From Candidatus Woesearchaeota archaeon (GTDB lineage Archaea; Nanobdellota; Nanobdellia; Woesearchaeales; JAGVYO01): a stretch of 48,046 nucleotides of DNA. The stretch lies in contig JAGVYO010000006.1 of assembly GCA_018303225.1 (NCBI GenBank), forward strand, positions 1 to 48,046, written 5' to 3'. Below, one piece after another: positions 14,351 through 22,275 of this stretch; position 1 is the stretch's first letter, and each line of letters begins with the position of its first letter. The translations under genes and the position numbers were made by a program. The notes beneath the pieces were generated by a model. It saw nothing but the letters and a program-made list of their open reading frames with translations. It was not told the DNA's origin and ran no database searches.

Positions 14351-16111
14351 TCAAACCCCCCACATGGGGTTCTCTTTCCGCATAATCGAAGCGATCTCTT
14401 TCAGCACATCCTTATCCTGTTGATTTAAATGCTGCTTCAGCTCCTTCATCTTCCGGAAATCCTCTTCGGATACATAGCTGTATAACACATCCCCTTCGAC
14501 AATCTGCCGGCCCACCATCACCCGATCCAAAGAAACCGCCACCTGCTTGCCCTTCTCGGCCTTCTCGATGTTCTCCTGGTCCATCTGGATGCCCTTCACC
14601 GTCGTCAGGGCATGGCCGTCCTTCTTCATCAGGGTCGTCCCGACTTTCAGTGTGCCCATCAGCACATCCACCCCTACCACGGCCGGATTGCTCTGCCGGA
14701 AAACGTATCCTTTCATCAGCTGGATCTTGCAGGGCTTCGTCACTACGTCCAGCTCGGACGTTTCCTGCCGCTTCCGCTCGGTGTCCTGCCATTCCTCGAA
14801 CTTCTCGATCAGCGTGTAGATGACGGCATCCGTGAGCACCTTGACCGGGCTGCTCTGGACCCCGGGCAGCAGCGAAACATTGAATCCCAGCACAACCGCC
14901 ATCAGCGGATCCTTCTCGCCGCAGCTGTCTGCATCCGCGATATCCTTTTTTGTGATGTTGCCGATGGACGCTTTCCGGATCTGGATATGCTTCTCTCTCA
15001 GCAGCGTCATCAGCGCCTCCAGCGAGCCCAATGAATCGGCCTTGATCACAAGCCCTTCCGGGTCTGTTTCCAGCAGGACCTCTTCCACCTCTTTCTGGAT
15101 TTCCTCTTTGACCCTCTCAACATCCTCAGCCTTTGCGCTGCGCAGGGGCATTCCAGCAACGGCTTCCTCAGTGCCGGGTGCAGAAATCTTCACTCCGGTG
15201 GCGGCCGTCACTTTTTTGATGCGCTTGAATTTGCTTTTGCGGTCCCGCATCTCCTCCAGGGGCAGCGGCTCGAACAGTGCCTTCACCTTGGCTACAATCG
15301 GCTCTCCCAGCGATCCGACGACAATTGTATCGCCCTCTTTCAGCATGCCGTCATAGAGAATGGCATCCATGGTTTTTCCCAAACCTTTGTCTTCCTTGAT
15401 CTCAAGGATGGTGCCCTTGGCAGCTCCTTTTTCCGACACTTCCAGCTCCCCGGCCAGGTATTTCTGCGCCAGCCCGGCCATCACCATCAGCAGCTCCGCA
15501 ATGCCCTCCCCGGTTTTGGCCGAAACAGGCACAATCGCAATCTGCTTGGTGAAATCATCCACCCGGTCAAAACGCTCGCTGTTGAACCCGTATTGGCTCA
15601 GTTTCCCGACCAGCTCATAGAGTTTCGTATCCAGGAGACGCTGGACGCTCTCGGGCTGCTTCTGGATGCACGCAAGCAACGCTTCTTTCTTGGTCTGCCA
15701 GCCCGGCAGCAGATCGATCTTGTTGGCCGCCAGCAGGAACGGCGTCTTGTAATGCTTCAGGATCTCGATGCATTCCACGGTCTGCGACTTGATGCCCTCG
15801 TTGATGTCCACCACCACGATGGCGATATCCGCTAAATTGCCGCCCCGTTTCCGCAGGTGGGTAAAGGCCGCATGCCCCGGCGTATCAATGAACAGCAGGC
15901 CGGGCAACGTAAGTTGGATGCCCAGTTTCTTCAGCAGATCGGCACAATGCGCCAGGATGACCGATGCCGGGATGATTGAGGCGCCGATGGCCTGGGTGAT
16001 CTGCCCGGCCTCCCCGGCCACGATAGCCGTGCCCCTAATCTTATCTAAGATGCTTGACTTGCCGTGGTCGATATGGCCCACGACCGTGCAGATGGGGCTT
16101 CGGGTTGCCAT
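14351..16111 (-). CDS. infB: Translation initiation factor aIF5B
   Basis: A GTPase that promotes ribosomal subunit joining. 586 aa, the normal archaeal length. The G domain has G1 GHIDHGKSS, switch region GQITQAIGAS, G3 DTPGHAAF, G4 NKID and G5 SAKTGEG. Domains II-IV follow, including the SLGSLEALMTLL segment and the C-terminal VGRQIVEGDVLYSYV. The usual Thr after the P-loop Lys is Ser here. It stands alone on the minus strand between two repeat-bearing or TA regions. Confidence 0.97.
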   Translation of the reverse strand: MATRSPICTVVGHIDHGKSSILDKIRGTAIVAGEAGQITQAIGASIIPASVILAHCADLLKKLGIQLTLPGLLFIDTPGHAAFTHLRKRGGNLADIAIVVVDINEGIKSQTVECIEILKHYKTPFLLAANKIDLLPGWQTKKEALLACIQKQPESVQRLLDTKLYELVGKLSQYGFNSERFDRVDDFTKQIAIVPVSAKTGEGIAELLMVMAGLAQKYLAGELEVSEKGAAKGTILEIKEDKGLGKTMDAILYDGMLKEGDTIVVGSLGEPIVAKVKALFEPLPLEEMRDRKSKFKRIKKVTAATGVKISAPGTEEAVAGMPLRSAKAEDVERVKEEIQKEVEEVLLETDPEGLVIKADSLGSLEALMTLLREKHIQIRKASIGNITKKDIADADSCGEKDPLMAVVLGFNVSLLPGVQSSPVKVLTDAVIYTLIEKFEEWQDTERKRQETSELDVVTKPCKIQLMKGYVFRQSNPAVVGVDVLMGTLKVGTTLMKKDGHALTTVKGIQMDQENIEKAEKGKQVAVSLDRVMVGRQIVEGDVLYSYVSEEDFRKMKELKQHLNQQDKDVLKEIASIMRKENPMWGV

Positions 16112-16217
16112 AGAAATGCCCAGAACAAAAGCGGCTTTTTAAAGATTTGCACCCAAAAAATAATCCAATCGTTAAGGGCAGCCAGAATCAGTCAGATGTT
16201 GATTAGAGGGTTAGGAC

Positions 16218-16610
16218 CTATCTTTTTCTGAATTTAAATTTCTTATTATATTCATCATGGTTAATGATGTCGAGAACAAAAGCAATTATTTCAATCTCAT
16301 CGCTTTCCAATGTGTAGATCATCCTCCAATAATCGGGCAAGTCAGCAATGAAAAGATTATCCGCATCGTATTTTCGCCTATACGCTATTGGAATTAAGTC
16401 CTTCTTTGCATTTTCCCCATAAAATGGGTTATTGATGATAACATCAAAGAGTCTATTGATAGCATTAAGAAGGGTTATATCTTTTGAGCTCGTAACTCCT
16501 TGACTACGCTGTTCCCCAACTAGTTTGTTTAAGTCGTTGAATGCTTCTTCAGCATCACCAACCAGTTTGACAGTAATCTTTTTCTTTATCTTGCCCTTGT
16601 ACCTTTTCAT
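16218..16610 (-). CDS. RelE-like toxin
   Basis: 130 aa with a RelE/ParE-type ending: NLFIADLPDYWRMIYTLE followed by EIEIIAFVLDIINHDEYNKK, the beta-rich core and final His-x-x-Tyr region of ribosome-dependent mRNA interferases. The N-terminus is basic (KRYKGKIKKKITVK). It overlaps the upstream small gene by 4 nt (ATGA), as toxin and antitoxin genes often do. The catalytic set cannot be fixed by eye; candidates are the Arg, His and Tyr near the C-terminus. Activity is inferred. Confidence 0.75.
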   Translation of the reverse strand: MKRYKGKIKKKITVKLVGDAEEAFNDLNKLVGEQRSQGVTSSKDITLLNAINRLFDVIINNPFYGENAKKDLIPIAYRRKYDADNLFIADLPDYWRMIYTLESDEIEIIAFVLDIINHDEYNKKFKFRKR

Positions 16611-16894
16611 CTAACAGCCAATCCCTGCATTTTTTTCAGTTTGCTCTGCGGCTTGAATGTCCAAAGCACTTTATCATCATGAACTACAATCTTACCGCTG
16701 TATTCCAAGTAATCAATGACAGCCATCAAAGTTTGGTGCATGACCTGCTTTGGAAGCAGTCTTTTGAGCTTTCCAATGGTCAAAACTTCGCCTATCTTGC
16801 TTAATGTTTCTTCCACCATCAGGACAGTGTTAAGCGTGGGGCTTCTTTGATCGCTATAACCCCTTTTCCTCATGAGTAGCGTTTCCGGGCTCAT
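16607..16894 (-). CDS. Winged-helix-like antitoxin of the RelE-like toxin
   Basis: A 95-aa protein with a predicted helix-turn-helix (KIGEVLTIGKLKRLLPKQVM) and a wing-like ending (YLEYSGKIVVHDDKVLWTF). It lies directly upstream of, and overlaps, the toxin-like gene. Two copies of the TATCA-nn-TGATA palindrome stand just before its start, so autorepression is likely. The antitoxin role comes from gene order rather than a named family. Confidence 0.65.
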   Translation of the reverse strand: MSPETLLMRKRGYSDQRSPTLNTVLMVEETLSKIGEVLTIGKLKRLLPKQVMHQTLMAVIDYLEYSGKIVVHDDKVLWTFKPQSKLKKMQGLAVR

Positions 16895-16903
16895 TTTACC
16901 TCA

Positions 16904-16936
16904 TATCAATTGATATGGTATCACTTGATATATAAA
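16904..16936 (-). promoter_or_regulatory. Promoter with tandem palindromic operators of the second TA pair
   Basis: Two near-identical palindromes, TATCAATTGATA (16904-16915) and TATCACTTGATA (16919-16930), lie 15 bp apart centre to centre. Read on the minus strand, the TATA box (about 16929-16936) overlaps the outer site. The predicted transcription start falls in the inner site, 10-15 bp before ATG 16894. This is a classic autorepressed TA promoter layout. Confidence 0.7.
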
Positions 16937-17056
16937 TGTTTTGGTTTAATTAAGCAAATCCTCTTTTATTTCTATTTGCCACTTTAAAATGGTATCAAAA
17001 AGAAAACTTTAAATACCCTTCTGTATTCCCACTGCTATAAAGATTGGGGGGATTTC

Positions 17057-17452
17057 ATGAACCTGAAAAAATCCGTTATGTTGGCATTACTACCGTTATT
17101 TGTTCTTTCCGTCGTTGCAGCTGCAAGCGCTTCGGCAGACAACATCCGCATCGAGCAGATCGGCTTTGGATATTCGGATGTGGTAGAGCAGGGTGCAAGC
17201 CTGAACGCACGCATCCGCGTTACCCCGTATGATGTGGCTGCGCTGAAAGACACCCGCATCAGGGTCTATGTGCCGGAACTGAACGCCTACGGCGCCGCAC
17301 GCCCGTTTGAAGCGACCAGGAACAGCAACGAGCTGAGGACCGTCACGATACCTATCTATGAGGATGTTGCATCCGCGGATTATTATGCCCGCATCGTCGT
17401 GTACAGCGACGGCGCGAAGCGTGTGGTCCACCGGCCGTTCAGCGTCCAGTGA
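17057..17452 (+). CDS. Exported protein with signal peptide
   Basis: 131 aa. The signal peptide has a KK start, a hydrophobic core (SVMLALLPLFVLSVVAAA) and likely cleavage after ASASA, about residue 26. The mature domain of about 105 residues is all-beta in appearance (LNARIRVTPYDV, RIRVYVPELNAYG, TVTIPIYEDV, YYARIVVYSDG) and resembles an Ig-like fold. GGGGGG precedes the start, and a TATA box (CTTTAAATA) lies about 40 bp upstream. A similar domain is encoded at 19921, on the other side of the large surface protein. Probably a cell-envelope component. Confidence 0.75.
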   Translation: MNLKKSVMLALLPLFVLSVVAAASASADNIRIEQIGFGYSDVVEQGASLNARIRVTPYDVAALKDTRIRVYVPELNAYGAARPFEATRNSNELRTVTIPIYEDVASADYYARIVVYSDGAKRVVHRPFSVQ

Positions 17453-17569
17453 TCTTTTTCTCTTTATTTTTATCACTATACAATAGTATCAAAATAGGAA
17501 GATTTATATAGTAGTGCGTCCCCCTATTTCCTAATATATCAACGTTGGGTTGCCCTAGTAGCGGCCAGT

Positions 17570-19828
17570 GTGCATGCCAATGTCGCACCGAATGCCCCCG
17601 TAGCAAGCTATCCGCAGGATAATACGGCCAATATACCTATCAGCAAAGACAACAGGGCCTATGGCAGCTATTTGATCTGGCGCGGCACAGACCCGGACCA
17701 CGATCCCTTGCTGCTTACACATGAGTTCTATTTCGGAAACGCATCCACTAACCTGATAATTAGGGAAACATCCGGCCCGAAAGACACCGACGGCACCGGG
17801 AAATACCTCCTGCAAGACCAGCTGGCCTATAGCCAGGCCTATTTCTGGAAGGTCATCGTTGTGGATCCATTAGGGGCAAGAACAGAAGGCCCTATATGGA
17901 GATTTACGGCTGAGCAGGCCCCGATCCAAAATCCGCCTGTCCTGGTCCTCATAGGCAACAGGCAAATCAATGAAGGCCAGACCCTCACATTTACAATATC
18001 GGCAACGGACGCAAACAATGACCCGTTGACGTATTCCGCAACCGGTCTTCCGACCGGCGCAAGCTTTACGCCCGCCACCAGAACGTTCGCTTGGACGCCT
18101 GGCTTTAGCCAAGCCAATGCCTATAGCGTGACGTTTAATGTGAGCGACGGCACGGCCACCGATTCCGAGACGATCACAATCACTGTGAACGATGTGACAC
18201 CGCCGCAAAGCAATGGTGCACCTACGGTGAGTTCGTTCAGCCCAAGCACAAGCACCCTGATTGCAGCGGATAATGTAGCAAAGAACTTCAGCGTCACGGC
18301 CTCCGACCCGGAAGGAAGCACCTTGACCTATCAATGGTACCTGAATAACAATGCAGTAGCAGGACAGACCGCCAACAGCTATTCAAACAGTTTCGCGACC
18401 GCCGGAACCTTCGGCGTGAAAGTAGCCATCAGCGACGGAACCAACGTGGTAGAGCGTTCCTGGACCGTCACCGTGAGCACCGTTCCGGTCGCAACAACCT
18501 TTGACGGCAGCACCACCAATTTTGCCCAGCTTTCCAATTTAAACAACGTCACCAATGTGACGCTGGAAAAAAGCGCAGCCGGAAAGATTGCGTTCGGCAA
18601 CAGCGCATTGAATTTGAGCGACGTGGCGGATGTAGACAGCAACGTAGTCATCGCCAACGGGCTGATCGGCATCAACACGCAGAACCTGCCGCAGCTGAAC
18701 AAGCCGGCTACCTTAACCATGTATAATGTGAATTTTGCCACTACCCCTACTATCTTTTACACCGACGGCTTCACCACGGACAAGAACCAGATCAACAACG
18801 TATGCACGTTCTGCAGCGTGGTCAGCTTCCAGAACAACCGGCTGGTATTCACCGCGAGCCATTTCACCACCTTTGCCGTGAAGAACGTGGTGGCCTCCAA
18901 ACTGGCCATCCGCGACCTGGATGTAAAAGTGGCCGATGCCACGGACCGCAACGTGGAGAACGGCGAGACCGTCAGCAAGGACATCGTGCCGGGCGACACC
19001 ATAGAGCTCACGTTGGATGTAGAGAACCTGTTCGCCAATTCCGAGAGGATAGAGATCAAGGACATCCGCATCGAAGCGGTCTTCAAGAAGATCGACGTGG
19101 ACGATGAGGACATCGAGAAGGAAAGCGACGAGTTCGACCTGAACGAGGACGACCACGTGAAAAAGACGCTCACGTTTTCCGTTCCGCACCGCGTCAAGGA
19201 AGACAAGTACGAGATGGACATCAAGGTCGAAGGCAAGGACGAGGACGGCAACACCCACCGCGTGGACTGGACCATCTTCTTTGAAGTGAAGAAGAAGAAT
19301 CACGATGTATCCATCAGCAGATTATTCTTAAGCCCGCAATTGATGCGCTGCGACGCCAGCACCAATCTGGAGCTGGAAATCACGAACACCGGCGACAAGA
19401 GCGAGGACGATGCAGGATATGAGATTGTCAGCAATATGCTCGACATCAATATCCAGAAATCTAATATTGCGCTGGATGACGACCCGGATGATGAAGATTC
19501 AAAATATCGGGAAAGTGTCAAACTCACCCTAGACAAAGACCTGGAGCCGGGCATCTACCAGATCACAGTAAAATCTTCTTATGATGGAAAGATTACCCAG
19601 GAGAAGCGGATTGACCTGACTGTAGAGCAGTGCAGCCCAGTAGCGGTTCGGGTGCCCGAGCCAGATACGAAAGTAGTCGTATCCACCGATGTGCCGGCAA
19701 CCCCTGCACAGCCGAAAGAGCAAGGCTTCCTTGAGTCCAGCGGATACCTCATCCTGGTGGCGGGAATCTACGTCCTGCTGATTGCCATAGCCATCTACGC
19801 AATGGTCTACCTGGTAAGGAAGAGATAA
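17570..19828 (+). CDS. Large multi-domain surface protein with C-terminal membrane anchor; true start uncertain
   Basis: At least 752 aa. From the N-terminus: an FN3-like domain (about 6-114), a cadherin/He_PIG-like Ig domain (about 122-209, with LPTGASFTPATRTFAWTPG), a PKD-like domain (about 217-303), an unassigned beta-rich part (to about 440) and two CARDB-like acidic domains (about 445-700). A membrane helix (about 726-747) and a basic YLVRKR tail follow. It is likely an adhesin or envelope protein facing outward. GTG 17570 is the first standard start, but the frame is open back to 17498. The preceding codons read RWVALVAASV, like the end of a signal peptide, so the real N-terminus is probably upstream. 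Confidence 0.82.
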   Translation: MHANVAPNAPVASYPQDNTANIPISKDNRAYGSYLIWRGTDPDHDPLLLTHEFYFGNASTNLIIRETSGPKDTDGTGKYLLQDQLAYSQAYFWKVIVVDPLGARTEGPIWRFTAEQAPIQNPPVLVLIGNRQINEGQTLTFTISATDANNDPLTYSATGLPTGASFTPATRTFAWTPGFSQANAYSVTFNVSDGTATDSETITITVNDVTPPQSNGAPTVSSFSPSTSTLIAADNVAKNFSVTASDPEGSTLTYQWYLNNNAVAGQTANSYSNSFATAGTFGVKVAISDGTNVVERSWTVTVSTVPVATTFDGSTTNFAQLSNLNNVTNVTLEKSAAGKIAFGNSALNLSDVADVDSNVVIANGLIGINTQNLPQLNKPATLTMYNVNFATTPTIFYTDGFTTDKNQINNVCTFCSVVSFQNNRLVFTASHFTTFAVKNVVASKLAIRDLDVKVADATDRNVENGETVSKDIVPGDTIELTLDVENLFANSERIEIKDIRIEAVFKKIDVDDEDIEKESDEFDLNEDDHVKKTLTFSVPHRVKEDKYEMDIKVEGKDEDGNTHRVDWTIFFEVKKKNHDVSISRLFLSPQLMRCDASTNLELEITNTGDKSEDDAGYEIVSNMLDINIQKSNIALDDDPDDEDSKYRESVKLTLDKDLEPGIYQITVKSSYDGKITQEKRIDLTVEQCSPVAVRVPEPDTKVVVSTDVPATPAQPKEQGFLESSGYLILVAGIYVLLIAIAIYAMVYLVRKR

Positions 19829-19920
19829 TTTTTTCTTCTGATTTTCGTAACTTAGACAGAATACAAATCTTTAAATAAAAGCCCACCCAAGAATAAGAGT
19901 GTTAAAAAAGGGTGGACGAT

Positions 19921-20271
19921 ATGAAGAATGAAGCTTTCATCTTGCCGTTTCTTGCATTGCTGGTACTGAGCCCTTTGGGCACGATGTTCTGGTACGATCC
20001 AGTAACCGATAACGACCCGTTCGAACTCTATGTGAACGTCCGCGGCCTGGATCATGACGCAGACGATGTGCACGTGAAGGCCTTCATCCCGGACCTCAAC
20101 ATCGAAGTGGCCTCCAGGGAGTTTGATCTGGACAGGAACGAGAATATGCTGGTATACATCAATTCCTTTGAGCTCGCAGGCGCAGTGCCGGGATATTACC
20201 CGGTGAAGATAGTAGCCAGGAACGACGAAGGCGTGAGGGACAGCCGCTATATCTGGTTTACTGTTGAATAA
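19921..20271 (+). CDS. Exported or anchored protein similar to the 17057 gene
   Basis: 116 aa. A short N-terminal hydrophobic segment (AFILPFLALLVLSPLGTMFW) is followed by an Ig-like beta domain (FELYVNVRGLDHD, VHVKAFIPDLNIE, YYPVKIVARNDEG, SRYIWFTVE). The pattern of strands parallels the product at 17057, suggesting paralogues flanking the surface protein. ATG 19921 is chosen over GTG 19912 because GGGTGG lies just upstream. A TATA box (CTTTAAATAAAA) is near 19868. Confidence 0.7.
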   Translation: MKNEAFILPFLALLVLSPLGTMFWYDPVTDNDPFELYVNVRGLDHDADDVHVKAFIPDLNIEVASREFDLDRNENMLVYINSFELAGAVPGYYPVKIVARNDEGVRDSRYIWFTVE

Positions 20272-20314
20272 ACTCCCAATAGATTTTTATGTGTCCTCTT
20301 TTTCTTAATAGGGT

Positions 20315-21319
20315 ATGGACCAACAGATAACCGAAGGCAAAGCCATCATCAGTGTCCCGAAAACCGAGAAGATATCCAAGGCCATGCCGGCCTTCTACAA
20401 CCCGGTCATGAAGCTGAACAGGGACATCTCGGTCCTGGTGCTGAAAGCATGGAGCAAAAACCAGCTCAACATCGCGCTGCCGCTGGCGGGAACCGGCGTA
20501 CGGGCAATCCGTTTTCTGAAAGAGCTGCCGAAAAGCAAGATCAGGAGCATAGCGGTCAATGATGCAAATCCGACGGCCATAAAGTATATCAGAGCCAACC
20601 TGAAAAAGAATAAGATAAAAAGGAAAATTTCCATTTCCAATAAAGATGCCAGCCAATTTCTACTGGAAAACAGCGCAATGGACTACATCGACATCGATCC
20701 CTTTGGGACCCCCAATCCGTTCCTGGACAGCGCAGTCAAGCGGATAACAAACGAAGGCATCCTGGCAGTAACCGCAACCGATACAGCACCCTTGTGCGGC
20801 ACCTATCCCGAGGCCTGCCTCCGGAAATACTGGGCGGTTTCCAAAAGAAGCCCCATCATGCACGAGACAGGATTAAGGATCCTGATCCGCAAGGTCCAGC
20901 TTATCGGAGCGCAATACCAAAAGGCGTTGGTCCCCCTCTACGCCTACGCAAAAGAGCATTATTTCAGGGCGTTTTTCTCGTGCAAGAAGTCAAAGGCAGA
21001 GTGCCAGCGATTGCTGCAACAGCACGGCATGCTCAACGATATAGGACCTTTTGCAAAGAAAGTAACTGAAAAAGCCGATAAGAAGGACAAAGAGACATCA
21101 AAATTCACAGAAACCATCGTAGAAGAGAGCAGCATCCAGGCAGTAGGGTTCTATGACATCCACCATTTGTGCAAGGAATACAAATTCCCCCAGATTCCGA
21201 AGCGAGAAGCGATCATCGGGAAAATCAGAAAGAAAGGCTACAAGGCCTCACCAACACATTTTACCGGCGAAGGCATACGGAGCGATATCCCACTAAAAGA
21301 ACTGCTGAAACTGTTTTAG
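20315..21319 (+). CDS. trm1: tRNA (guanine26-N2)-dimethyltransferase
   Basis: Methylates G26 of tRNA using SAM. 334 aa, slightly shorter than typical archaeal Trm1. Visible are the N-terminal FYNPVMKLNRDISV, SAM-binding ALPLAGTGVRAIRF, the acidic VNDANPTAIKYI, the catalytic-loop DIDPFGTPNPFLDSA and TATDTAPLCGTYPEACLRKY. The C-terminal domain has the usual YKASPTHFTGEGIRSD. A TATA box (TTTTTATG) is about 28 bp upstream. Its stop overlaps the stop of the convergent aEF1-beta gene. Confidence 0.95.
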   Translation: MDQQITEGKAIISVPKTEKISKAMPAFYNPVMKLNRDISVLVLKAWSKNQLNIALPLAGTGVRAIRFLKELPKSKIRSIAVNDANPTAIKYIRANLKKNKIKRKISISNKDASQFLLENSAMDYIDIDPFGTPNPFLDSAVKRITNEGILAVTATDTAPLCGTYPEACLRKYWAVSKRSPIMHETGLRILIRKVQLIGAQYQKALVPLYAYAKEHYFRAFFSCKKSKAECQRLLQQHGMLNDIGPFAKKVTEKADKKDKETSKFTETIVEESSIQAVGFYDIHHLCKEYKFPQIPKREAIIGKIRKKGYKASPTHFTGEGIRSDIPLKELLKLF

Positions 21320-21594
21320 CCCACGGCCCTTCGTACGTCCACCACTTCGACTGAATTGACGCCTCCTATTTTAGAAATCTGGTTCTCCAGCTCTTCGGTG
21401 GAGCCCTTGCTCTCATCCATGACAAACGTGAGCTTCAATGCCTTTAAACCGAAAGCGACCGGCTCCTGCTCCATCCTCATGTCTCCTGCACCTGCAAAGG
21501 AGGAGATGTAGGATTTCGCTTCCTCGGCCAGCTGGTCCAGATCGGTCTCCGGGCTTTCCGGCATGATTTTCAGGGTGATGATGACGTTTGCCAT
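21316..21594 (-). CDS. ef1b: Elongation factor 1-beta (aEF1B)
   Basis: Nucleotide exchange factor for EF-1alpha. 92 aa, full length, starting MANVIITLKIMPESPETDL. The core GLKALKLTFVMDESKG and the closing GGVNSVEVVDVRRAVG are diagnostic. ATG 21594 is chosen by comparison with the family; the frame extends 7 codons further. In many archaea a small zinc-ribbon gene lies directly upstream. The same partner is present here (22146-21973), but a 378-bp repeat block separates them. Confidence 0.95.
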   Translation of the reverse strand: MANVIITLKIMPESPETDLDQLAEEAKSYISSFAGAGDMRMEQEPVAFGLKALKLTFVMDESKGSTEELENQISKIGGVNSVEVVDVRRAVG

Positions 21595-21621
21595 TTTGAA
21601 GAGATTTTCAAACAAACATTT

Positions 21622-21899
21622 CCCATTGGAATTTTTTTATTTTTTCTTTGCGGTAAGGCTCATCCCAAAAATTTCGGCACGAAATTTTTGGAATAGTACG
21701 CTTTCGCTAAAAAAATGATGTCAAGCGAAAACCGACCACCACCGGTCGGAGACCGGTGGCATGCTCGCTCGCTTCGCTCGCTCGGGTCGGTTTTCTGGAC
21801 CCTCAATTTTCCATGAGGTCGGTTTTCTGGACCCTCAATTTTCCATGAGTCATTTGACCACCACTCCGAGAGTGGTGGAAAATTGAGATTTTAATGCGT
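21622..21899. repeat. MITE-like element, copy 2, interrupted by nested hairpins and a tandem repeat
   Basis: Left part: CCCATTGG, TGCGGTAAGGCTCATCCC, the hairpin CAAAAATTTCG/CGAAATTTTTG (21666-21690), then CGCTTTCGCTAAAAAAATGA. The right end TTTTAATGCG appears only at 21889-21898. About 165 bp of foreign structured sequence (21720-21888) is lodged in between. The whole 378-bp gap between aEF1-beta and the zinc-ribbon gene is otherwise non-coding. Confidence 0.75.
21727..21887. repeat. Nested hairpins and perfect 2 x 32-bp tandem repeat
   Basis: An outer stem GAAAACCGACC (21727-21737) pairs with GGTCGGTTTTC (21785-21795) and encloses CCACCGGTC/GACCGGTGG and a GCATGC. A perfect 32-bp unit, beginning GGTCGGTTTTC and ending CCATGA, stands twice in tandem (21785-21816, 21817-21848). 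Then CTCAATTTTCC (21834-21844) pairs with GGAAAATTGAG (21877-21887) around CCACCACTC/GAGTGGTGG. It is inserted in MITE-like copy 2. Confidence 0.85.
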
Positions 21900-21972
21900 T
21901 GTTTTATTTTTGGCCGATTCCCCGGCATAATAGTTTCTAAAGCGCTAAAGATGATTAGTCGATATTGGCAAT

Positions 21973-22146
21973 TTAATTAGGACCCGAAAAGTTGCATCCC
22001 GTGCATGTGTACCGGGCCGCAATCTCCCGGCAGTGCCGGCACCGGACAATCTCGACCTTGCTGCAGTTCGGGCAGAGAAACCGGACAGCGCCCTGGGTAT
22101 TGGTGATCTGCTTCTTACACGAGGTACAAATGGTACTTTTTTCCAT
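21973..22146 (-). CDS. Small zinc-ribbon protein (HVO_2753-like)
   Basis: 57 aa, easily missed by length cut-offs. It carries four CxxC pairs: CTSC (7-10), CPNC (25-28), CRHC (36-39) and CTGC (48-51), enough for two zinc ions, and ends NFSGPN. The family of tiny archaeal two-zinc proteins is typically encoded next to EF-1beta, as here. Some members in haloarchaea affect motility and biofilms; the role in this organism is unknown. The start ATG 22146 follows a TTTATAAAGG TATA-like box near 22170. Confidence 0.88.
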   Translation of the reverse strand: MEKSTICTSCKKQITNTQGAVRFLCPNCSKVEIVRCRHCREIAARYTCTGCNFSGPN

Positions 22147-22173
22147 CGACCAGAGGATTTAAGGCTGATTTAT

Positions 22174-22275
22174 AAAGGTTTTGAAATCTGAAAGATTGCA
22201 AGACCCCAGAAAGCTTCGCTTTCGTTGGGTTTTGAAATCCGAAGGATTTCAAGACCTTAGGAAGCATAACTTCCG
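22174..22275. repeat. GGTTTT/AAGACC hairpin array, copy B
   Basis: Two units in the plus orientation: AAGGTTTT, a variable stem (GAAATC.../GATT), AAGACCCCAG, the linker hairpin GAAAGC-ttc-GCTTTCGT, TGGGTTTT, then GAAATC-cgaag-GATTTC, AAGACCTTAG, GGAAG...CTTCC. It lies between the zinc-ribbon gene and rtcA. Its right part supplies the last codons and the stop of rtcA. Confidence 0.8.

Noticed and set aside
21785..21848. Direct repeats that might be a CRISPR remnant
   Set aside because: The two 32-bp copies are adjacent with no spacer, there is no third copy or cas gene, and each copy takes part in flanking hairpins.
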